Source: Jackrogersella multiformis
Lineage: Eukaryota; Ascomycota; Sordariomycetes; Xylariales; Hypoxylaceae
Assembly (NCBI GenBank): GCA_902806575.1
Contig: CADCXD010000018.1
Span: 3,348,001-3,412,000, forward strand
DNA length: 64,000 nt
Direction of reading: 5' to 3'
The notes beneath the pieces are model-generated. The model was not told the origin of the DNA and did not search any database. It saw nothing but the letters and a program-made list of their open reading frames with translations. Both the position numbers and the translations under genes were made by a program. How positions within the stretch are numbered: position 1 is the first letter of the stretch; the number at the start of each line of letters is the position of its first letter. Shown here one piece after another: positions 1 to 9,700 of the stretch.

Positions 1-686
1 ACAGCCAAGACGTCTTCGGTCTAACCTTGAGATCCAAGATCCTTCACCCATGCTTTCTCCATCGTTGCTATGCTACGTCAAATGCTCACGATCCTTCCTA
101 AGACCGCAAGAGGCATAGCTCTCATCGCGAGTCGCCAGGCATCACCCATACGGAGCTATTCCCTTATGTGTTTGTCAGCATGCAAGATAGAACGGGCAGA
201 GCCCGCCCAATGCAGGGCCGTTGCATTATATTACATCGAAGGTCCAGAACGCCCCGTGCAGGCCTGTAATTCCGGTCCTGGGAATCGGAGCCGCTTCGAA
301 TCCCTAGGGATTCCTAGGGATTCCTCCCCACGCTCCACTTAACCTCCAGAATTTGCGGTTGCCCGGTTTCCCTGAGCACGCGTCCTGGGAGTTTCTGCCC
401 GCGACAACCTTGTCATGCAGGAAAATCATGGCAGCGCGACAGGGGACATAAGAAATAAGAATTTCCTCCTATTACATGGATTATCTTCCATGACTATGGG
501 CGGCTGTCAGGGTGATGAGTCAGATTTTCTTCGGAATATGTTTCCGTAAATATAACTGTAATCTAACTATGCTTGTTAGCCTCATTATGTGATCGTATAT
601 ATGCTCATCTCTTGGGTGTTGATCTTCTTAGAATTGAGTCTTCTGGTTCCTATCGCATACGTACTTGGTGACAAGGTGCTAACATC
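1..686. other. Gene-free left edge, upstream of cellobiose dehydrogenase
   Basis: No convincing coding region is seen. A 90-codon open frame near the left edge has no family character or splice context and is treated as chance. The last few hundred bases should hold the promoter of the cellobiose dehydrogenase gene. A doubled palindromic motif CCTAGGGATT occurs around 302-322. No TATA box could be assigned with confidence. Confidence 0.5.
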
Positions 687-3600
687 ATGGGTCGCTTCGG
701 TATTTTCGTGACACTGCTGCTTGTAGCAGGCTTGAGTCAGTTGTCTATATTCTCGCAAATCGTGGTCTTGCTAACACGGTGCAGACGTCCAGCAATGCCT
801 CGGTCAGAGTAGTGCGCCAACGGTGTACACGGACAGTAAGACCGGCATCATTTTTGACACTTGGAGTGTGCCGGATACGGCAGATGGTGCAGGGGGCATC
901 TCGGCCTTAGGTGGTCTCACTTTCGGCGTTGCGCTGCCTGAGAATGCCTTGACGGTCGATGCTACTGATTTCATAGGATACCTAGTTAGTATACCAAGTC
1001 TGAAGACTGTGTCTCAATAAGCTGATGCTCTTAGTAGAAATGCGGTTCCAACGGTACAACCACGAATGCGTGGTGCGGTTTTTCTTTTGGAGGGCCGATG
1101 ACGAACAGTTTACTTCTCTTGGCCTGGCCGTACGAGGACCAGATATTGACTTCGTTTCGTTTTGCCGGTGGATATACTACTCCGGACATCTATACTGGTA
1201 ACGCCAAGTTGACTCAGATATCGTCGACCATCGATAAGGATCACTTTACCCTCATCTTTAGATGTCAAAACTGCTTAGCCTGGGACCAAGATGGGGCGGC
1301 TGGTTCTGCGTCGACTAGTAGCGGATCTTTAGTATTAGGTTGGGCTAGTTCGCTTCGATCTCTACCCAACCCGGCCTGCCCAGCTGATGTCACCATCAAC
1401 TTCCACAGTAACGGCCAAAGCATCTGGGGCGCGACTCTAGATCAGAACGCTGCAAACCCATCCTATTCTGAATGGGCTGCTCGAGCTACCGCCACAGTTA
1501 CTGGCAGCTGCGAAGGAACAACTCCTACGACTACTTCAACCGTAACCACAACTACCACTGCTGCCGCTACCGGTGTGCCGGTCCCAACCGCTACATACGA
1601 TTACATTGTGATTGGTGCAGGAGCTGGCGGCATCCCTCTGGCAGACAAATTAAGTGAGGCTGGAAAGAGTGTCTTGCTTATTGAAAAGGGACCTCCGTCC
1701 ACTGGGCGATGGGGTGGGTCGCTCAAGCCAGAGTGGTTGGATGGCACTAACTTAACCCGATTCGATGTTCCTGGTCTATGTAACGAAATCTGGGTTAACT
1801 CAGCAGGTATTGCTTGCACCGATACAGACCAAATGGCAGGCTGCGTGCTCGGCGGGGGCACAGCTGTCAATGCTGGTTTATGGTGGAAGGTATGCCATGC
1901 TCTAAATCCACGCGCCCGAGAGATGCTAACAATCCAACCAAGCCGTATAATTTAGACTGGGATTACAACTTCCCCAAAGGGTGGCGGTCGGCTGAAATGG
2001 CTGCTGCAACCAAGCGCGTGTTCTCTCGCATTCCTGGTACCGACCATCCATCAATGGATGGCGAACGATATTACCAGCAAGGTTTCGAAGTACTTTCTGG
2101 TGGCTTAAGATCTGCCGGGTGGACTGAAGTTATTGCGAACGATGTACCCAACAGGAAGAACCACACATTTTCCCATTCGCCGTTCATGTTCTCCGGCGGT
2201 GAAAGGGGTGGCCCTATGGCTACTTACCTAGTCTCGGCTAGCAAGCGTAAGAACTTTAACCTGTGGATGAACACGGCAGTGAAGAAGGTTATCCGAACCG
2301 GCGGTCATATTACCGGTATTGAAGTCGAACCATTCCTAAACGGTGGTTATAAGGGTGTTGTCAACGTCACCTCAATTACAGGTCGAGTCATATTGTCTGC
2401 TGGCACATTCGGGTCAGCCAAGATCCTCTTAAGAAGTGAGCTACCCAGAGTTCAGGAGTATTCGTTATTTTCCTAACATTTTTAGGTGGAATTGGCCCAG
2501 CGGATCAATTAGCCGTTGTCCAGTCATCAACCGATGGTCCAACGATGGTATCTAATACCTCTTGGATTAACCTGCCTGTTGGTTACAATCTGGAAGATCA
2601 TACAAACGTCTCGTACCCCCTGAATCATAAAGCTCTTGTAAACATACTGACCTCATACAGACCGACATTGTCATCACGCATCCCGATGTAGTCTTTTACG
2701 ACTTTTACGAAGCCTGGGATATTCCTATTACCAGTGATAAAGAGCAATATCTAAGTAAGTTATAGATAGTTCCTAGATTATGAGATGTGTTCTCTAGCTA
2801 ATGGACGGACAAAGATTCTCGGTCAGGTATTCTTGCTCAAGCAGCTCCAAATATCGGCCCAATGTGAGTTAACGAGGTTTATATTAAACTTTCACAAATA
2901 CCTAACACAGTACAGGTTCTGGGATGAAATTAAGGGCGACGATGGTGTTGTTAGACAGCTTCAATGGACAGCCAGAGTCGAAGGAAGTGCTGGTACACCG
3001 AACGGATGTAAGTGATCCCAATCCCAGAGACTTTCCTAGACCAACCAAAATAGATGCTATGACTATGAGTCAGTACCTTGGACGTGGTGCTAAGTCGAGG
3101 GGTCGAATGACTATTACGAAAGCTTTGACTACTGTCGTTTCTACTGTACCTTACCTGCAAGATAAAAACGATGTCCAAGCAGTCATTCAAGGGATAAAGA
3201 ACCTTCAGGGGGCCCTCGCAAACGTCAAGAACCTTACCTGGACATATCCATCACCGAATACAACAGTTGAAGACTTCGTCAATAACGTAAGTTGTACCGT
3301 CATACGCATGAGGGGAGCATGGCTGATGGATTTAGATGCTCGTTTCCTACACTAACCGGCGCTCGAACCACTGGATTGGTTAGTGCCTGACATTGACCTA
3401 GAGTCGTCCTCAAAATCTAATAGTTATTAGGAACTAACAAGCTCGGAATCGACGATGGCCGAACGAACAGCGGTTCAGCTGTGGTGGATCTCAACACCAA
3501 GGTTTACGGCACGGATAACCTGTTTGTCGTCGACGCGGGAATCTTCCCCGGCCACATCACTACTAACCCCTCCTCATATATCGTAATTGCTGCTGAGCAC

Positions 3601-3803
3601 GCTTCGGAGAAGATCCTTGCCTTGGCGCCACCGAAAGCGCAATCTCGGTTTGCCCAATGCGGTGGACTGCGGTGGACGGGCAGCTTCCAGTGCAAGGCTC
3701 CGTACACTTGCAAGTACCAGAACGATCAACTTTCTCAGGTGAGCGACTAGCTCCTTATTCCTAATGGTTGGGTTTGCTAACACGTTGGGTGCAGTGCCTC
3801 TAA
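687..3803 (+). CDS. cdh: Cellobiose dehydrogenase, class IIA with CBM1
   Basis: Secreted flavocytochrome that oxidises cellobiose and cello-oligomers to lactones and passes electrons to lytic polysaccharide monooxygenases. Twelve exons fit: 687-735, 785-984, 1038-1889, 1943-2435, 2486-2607, 2661-2754, 2815-2863, 2916-3007, 3054-3286, 3336-3378, 3431-3738, 3795-3803, giving 847 residues without a stop. Order: signal peptide (about 1-24), AA8 cytochrome domain with the expected heme ligands Met (GGPMTN) and His (FHSNG), Thr-rich linker (about 240-268), GMC dehydrogenase starting with the FAD motif VIGAGAGG near residue 272, catalytic His in SNHWIG and Asn in TTNP, and a C-terminal CBM1 (about 814-847) ending QCL. 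Length and order match class IIA CDHs. Splice phases all agree. The intron 2608-2660 has a weak donor (GTCTCG), but the spliced product matches the family there. It stands alone on this side. Confidence 0.93.
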
Positions 3804-4534
3804 ATTATGTATATAGAAATCCATATATTATATGAATTCGGTTTGATCATATTGCGTATTTATTCAATGATTACCTATTGTCTTCTTAACTTGAGACAAT
3901 GTCAGAATTGTAGTATGGCTGTTATATCAACCTAGCAAGATTGAATCCCTAATCGCGACGATGACAAAGGTGCAAGGAGGCGACTAGCTACAACATGAGA
4001 TCCATTGAAACCGATGGTTAGACGTGCTAGACAACAAACAATGTACATATTTCAAAGAGCTCTTCTTGTGCCCTGCATAGCTCCGTAACTCGGCGTTCAG
4101 ACTCCGCCGAAGAGCTGATGCTGATTACCACTGCCAAGATAGGCTCACTGCTACATCACTTCTCGATAGCCCAGGAGAAGGTAGAAGGAATCGCTTATCT
4201 CATACCTTACGTCTTTAACAAAAGACCTAATCCGAGAGGTGCTCATATACTTCGGTGTAGTCATTATCAAGGACGTCTGCGAAGCATGGGAAAGCGAATA
4301 ATTTTGAAAATTAGCTGGGTATAGATTCAGGTGACTGCAAGATTTCACAAACCGATACACACAAGTCTACTCAGTAGGTAACGGTTAAGATACCCCCAGG
4401 CACTTTTATTTATTGTAAGCAATGCAAGTTGAGCATCGCTAATCCAAAGTCTATGCCGTAAAGCCAATCTATCTAATGCGAAAACCATACCGCCTGCCTG
4501 GTACATACCTACAAAGAAAACAGCGACCTTAAAT
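3804..4534. other. Gene-free spacer
   Basis: This lies between the 3' ends of the convergent cellobiose dehydrogenase and Mpv17-family genes. Open frames of about 65 codons on both strands show no family resemblance, no composition typical of the neighbours and no splice partners. Nothing else was recognised. Confidence 0.5.
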
Positions 4535-5559
4535 CTACACCGCAATACGGGGCTTCTGGCTATCTAGCTGCAGGGGCGCCGTCTCGGCAGGCGGCAAGGC
4601 GACCACGGAGTGACTGCGGTGGGCGATCTCCTCCTCGATCTCAGCCTGGCGGTTGAGATAGCTGAGGTAAGTCTGCCAGCCGACGGCGACGACGCCGGCG
4701 AAGACACTGCGGTACGCGATAGGGATGTACGTGAAATTGAAGGCGATGACGGCAGGCCACAGCTTCCAGGCGTTGACCCAGCTGACGGGGACGGTGCGGA
4801 CGATGCGGTCCCACGTCTCGACGAGGCCGTCGCCGGCCAGCAGCGCCTGGGCGCCGAAGAAGTAGCTGTTGAACGTAGGCGTGAAGACGAGCTGGTTGAC
4901 GACGATCTTGACGCCGATCGAGACGGCGTGGTAGGAGTAGTTGAAGTTGCGCGACAGCCAGACGAACCTACACGCAGCGCCGCCGTTGGTTAGAAAAGCG
5001 TGTTTCGCTGCAGTATGGTAAATGCATTTCTATACATGCATTCCCCCCACACGTAGGTAGCACCGCGACAGAAAGGAGACGACGACGGGTTACGCAGAGA
5101 AAGAAAGTTAAGAGCAGGTACTCACCAGAGGAAACTCGGCACCGCAGCCACGGCCCCGATGACCATGTTCCTGACGGTGCGCTCGGGCGCGTACTCCTTG
5201 CCGCCGATGCGCTGCGCGCTGATGTCGGCGGCCAGGTATATGACGACGGCGCTGGCGACCTGCGTGGCCCAAGGCCGGCTGCGCTGGGCCCGCGCGTACG
5301 CCTGGCCCGCGCGCGTCAGCGGCCCGAGCCGCAGCCACAGCGACACCGGCGGCACCGGGGTGCTGCCCACCGGGATCGGGTCCGCCGGCTTCGGCTTTGC
5401 AGCTTCGCTGGGCTTCGGGCCGGCGTTGCTGGACTGGAAGCGGCGCGGCGCCGATTGCGGCAGCCGGCTCCTTCCGCCCAGTTGCGAGAGCTGCCGCCGG
5501 AATGCCGCGCGGAACAGCGAGGAGGCGGATGCGGATGCGGATGTGAAGGGAGGCATCAC
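4535..5559 (-). CDS. Mpv17/PMP22-family membrane protein
   Basis: Two exons on the minus strand, 5126-5559 and 4535-4967, joined across a 158-bp intron (4968-5125), give 288 residues. The first 60 or so residues are rich in Ser, Ala, Arg and Gln with few acidic residues, which looks like a mitochondrial targeting sequence. The rest holds about four hydrophobic segments and the C-terminal family signature: the WKLWPAVIAFNFTYIP-like block followed by R, a hydrophobic stretch and WQTYLSYLN. The family (Mpv17, Sym1, PMP22) sits in mitochondrial inner or peroxisomal membranes and is linked to channel function and metabolic stress; the substrate is not known. The targeting-like N-terminus favours mitochondria. 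Two adjacent Met codons begin the frame; the first was used. The short acidic tail after YLSYLN is not typical of Sym1. Confidence 0.85.
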
Positions 5560-6797
5560 GAATCAGTGCCAATGAGGCGTCTATGTATGTATCGGGGATG
5601 TTGAGAGATGCTTGTATACAGTATACTACTTAGGTATGTGCGAAGAAGAAGAAGAAGAAAAGCGGAGAATCGAAGTCTATCAGGATATCATGGCGAAGGA
5701 AGGAGGTATGCAAAAGTGTAAAAGTCTATGAGAATCTAAAAGAGACGACGCCGTGAAAGAACAGAAAAAAAAGGTCGGAAGGCACAAGTAGGACTTGTCT
5801 CGTTTGAGTGATTTCGGAGCCGCGCCTGCTCGCATTTCAATACTCCGACCGTGTAACCTTAGCTAATTCGGCGTTATCTTGCGATTGCCGTCGGCCGAAG
5901 ACGGAACTCCGATCCAATGATGAGAGACTCGTAAATACAAGCCCATTTATGGATCTGACGGATTACAAAGCAGGTCGCCCCCCTTTACCCCTTTACATCT
6001 TTTCTTGTCGTTTAATTATCGCCCTCGGGTCTTGTCGACCTGAATTCCTAGAATTCGTTCAATAATAAAGGCTAGCAGAAAATTAACTATTAGGATAAAC
6101 AGAGAGCCCATAGGCAAAAGCTACTCTTTTAGCTCTTAGGATCATGTGAAGTTTTCTAACGCATTTACCACGGCGTTGAATGTCTAAAGTTTCAAAAACT
6201 TCTCGGTAGTTTTAGAGATTGCGATAGAGCATGTAGTTGTATTAGTATTATATTATTTAAACCGAGTGTAGAAGTCACAATGTGGTTTATGTATGGAAGT
6301 TGACTTCTTAAAAGCCTCATCCATGTTTGTAGCGGACGGTGGTCAAAATCATCACACCTTGAACATATGTATTTCGGTTCTCAGTCGGCAACACTTGGAA
6401 AAATGAAATCACCTCATTAATGCAAGCACAACATTCTCCGCTAGCATCTTACTAGATCCCTAGGTCTACATGAACATCACCTCTACGAGAAAACCAGCAT
6501 GAAGATAATTGATTAATTAATCCATCGCTATCGACAAATATAGATAGAGTGAGTTACTTATGCTCTATCAGCAAAACCTCCGTTCTTCCAATCACAACTC
6601 CGACTAACAGAACCCCCAAGACCTAACTGCGAGCTCAAATAGACATACATACTGTCTCGCTGACTCGTCTCTTCACTCTCATCGTGATAAGGTTCCTCCA
6701 AATACACTGAGTGTCAAAACTTAGTCCTCGCTCCAAAATCCTCCGAACACCGTATTTGAAAGCTCAAAAGACTTTCTCCAAGGACGCGATATACTCA
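5560..6797. other. Gene-free spacer
   Basis: About 1.2 kb between the 5' end of the Mpv17-family gene and the 3' end of the ankyrin gene. It has a short GAA microsatellite near 5645-5660 and otherwise AT-richer unique DNA. An 85-codon open frame inside it looks like chance. Confidence 0.5.
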
Positions 6798-9700
6798 TTA
6801 ATCAGGTCCCAGTTCCCCGCTGACAAACCCGATCTGCCTTCTTGCATTCGGTCCAGCGTTGGCGATGTTCGCCGCTAGTGTGCTCTGGCTATCTACCAGC
6901 TTCTTCTGCTCCTGGATCCTGAGCTTGAGTCTGATATCAGCCACCTTGTCGAGCTGCTCCAGATCCTCCCTCTCTCGTAACCGAATGCTGCTCAGCTGGT
7001 TTGCGTTGCCTACGCGTTCGTTGCCTATGTCGCGCTCCCATTGAAGCATTAGAGACTGCTTTTGCGACTCTACCGCGAGCTCCGCGTCTGCGATGGCCTG
7101 AGTTCGTGTCAAACCCGCGTGCGTCAGCATCTCCTGGTGCTTAACTTCGGCTGTATGCCGTGCACGCTGCTGTCGCATTGCCGAATTGAAGAGTTCCTCC
7201 TCGACACGCGCCCGCTCTTGCATCGCTGATAGTTCCGTACTATGCGCTCGCTTTTTGCGCGCATCCTCGAGTTCCGCCTGGCTGGCCCATATCTGTGCCT
7301 GTACCGAGGCAAGCTCCTTGTTTCGTTGGATGGCTAGCATATGTTCTTCGTTATCTTTCTGTAGGCGCTCTTGACGCGCTTTGCGTTCCTGTTCTTCGAG
7401 TTGGATACTGGTTGGCATGCCTATGGCGTCGCTAGGTTGCGGTCCATCGTTGGCGTAGTAGACATCGGTTCCGCGGTTCGCCCGCAGCAATGTTAGAAGC
7501 TGCGACTTGTGATCCGAATCTGGTAATACACGTTGAGCATACATGGTGGGAGAGTATGTGTATTTTCCGTCCGTATAATAGTTGAAAGTTTTATTAATGT
7601 GTTTCCACATATCAGCTCGTAGCAGGACTTTGGTACTGGTTAGAGGATCGGCTGACTCCAACGCCAAAAGGAGAACCGATTTTCCATCAGATTTGAGGGT
7701 GATGTCAGATTCACTTGCGAGGAGGAAATTGATGGCTTTCTCCATTGCTTTCTCTCGGCGAGGAGTGATCTCACCAAAATCGGCGGCATGGAGGCATAGC
7801 TCACCAAGTGCGCTGCGCCCACCATGGAGCGGACTTGGAAAATCGGGGTCATGTTTATACTCAACCAGAATCTGCATGGCTTGAAGGTTGAGCTCGCGTG
7901 CTGCGTTGTGAAGTGAGCCGTCATTTCTAGAAGCCCCCGCAGCCAGCAGATTTGACATCATGGTAATAGCCAGGTCACCGCCAATAGCGGACGCCATCGC
8001 CAATGGTGATTTGCCTGTTGCGTCTGTTACATCGACGTCGGCATCGGCTAGTAGCAGAGACTTAACAATGTCATGGCGGCGACATTGTATAGCTAACATT
8101 AGAGGTGTGATACGGGAGATGGGCGTCTCGTGGTTAACCTTAGCACCCCTCTCTATCAGCAAGTTGATAACTCCGCTGCTGATTTTCTTCTGGGGCTGCA
8201 AGAGTGCCCACATGAGAAGCGTGACAGGTTCCTCTTCCTCTATCTCCTGCATTACTTTGTACGTCGTCATTTGGTCGTGATAGAATCCGGCATCTAAAAG
8301 CGCCCCAAGAATCTTCGTCGATCGGGGGAACTGGCTCAATGCTCTAATGAGAACAGGCTCTGAGCCGAAGTGGGTGAATGCGACATCCATCTGAGTTTGC
8401 CCATCGCCGTATTCTGTGAATATCGTGATAAGATCATATACATCTTCTTCGGATGCAGCGGCGTCAAAAATCCTCGGGAATGCAAACGTCATCGCCTGTG
8501 AATTAGGCTTCTCGCGCAACAGCCGCTTTAGCAAATCCGGATCCCCCTGAGAAGCTGCGTTTTGAAATGCTTCTCCGTTATTAAAGTTGACATCTGCACC
8601 GTGCTTAAGGAGTAAGTCCACGAAATTGTTGGCTAACTGCGCATGCGTCTCAACGTAGAGGCCGAGGACTGCTGCAAAAGCAGATCCCACTCCATCGCCT
8701 GTAGCGCCCTTTTCGAGTAGACACTTCGCAATCTCATAACCCCGATCAGAGAGCCACGAAGTGACGTTGTCAGCGACAAATGCTTTACTAAATACTAACG
8801 ATGCATCCTCGGCAGAGATTCGCGATTCCAAGAGATTGGCAAAAGCTAAGGGCGGTAAGGTTTTGGTGGCGTCGATTAGGGTCTGACAGCTATTCGCAGA
8901 TGGAGATGCTCGGTTATTGATGAGAAGTTCAATAAGTCTTTCTTCAGGTTCTTCTTCATTGATCGCGCGATTTAAGATATCGTGGACGGCGCTCGGAACG
9001 GGCTTCCCAGACTCGAATACCCAGTTCATGACGATAAACCTCGTATCCTTGCTGAGGTCCCAGCACGCATCCATGGCGCGAACCAATGTATGGGAGGATG
9101 GCCGTTTCTGACGTCCACCGACATCAACAATGCCTAATAGCATCTCTAAGTTGCCCAAGAAAGCACTTCTTGCCGCTTTATCAACAGCATCACCGTCATT
9201 GAAATCAGGGCTTGCCCCGTACACCAACAGAAGCGTAACAAGGTCTTTCCCCTCGTTACCATATCTCACAGCCGAGACGAGCTGTGCGTCTACCACTTCT
9301 CCAGAGACACCCATCTGCAATAGCAACTTGAAAATTTTGGCCCGCTTTTTGAGGTCTCCTACCTGCGTAGCGGCTTGGAACCCCCGCTGAAGTGTTTTCT
9401 GGCCGACTATCGAATCACCTGCTAGGAGCATCGCTAGGACCTCGACAGCCCCTGATTTGCAAGCCTCTACGATAGCCTGGCCGTCTTTGTGTTCCACGCT
9501 GCCTCCGTTCTGCACCAAGATGGTACCGAAATCCACATCGCCGTCCGTGGCGGCAGCTAATAATGCATCTGATACCACCTCGCCTGACGCGCCGGCCTTA
9601 AGCAGACTGATAGAAGACATGCTTCTCGACCTCTTGTTCTTGCCCCTTGTCGCATGAGCAAAGCCGGTGTTGAGGATTTCAACAGGGAAAGTCTTCTTGC

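Noticed and set aside
70..342. 90-codon open frame at the left edge
   Set aside because: No family character, no splice partners and a composition unlike neighbouring genes; contains a short duplicated CCTAGGGATT step.
2608..2660. Reading through intron 5 of the cellobiose dehydrogenase as coding sequence
   Set aside because: Read through, it adds a VSYPLNHK-like insert that breaks the conserved NLEDHTN-TDIVITHPDV segment; the spliced form matches the family.
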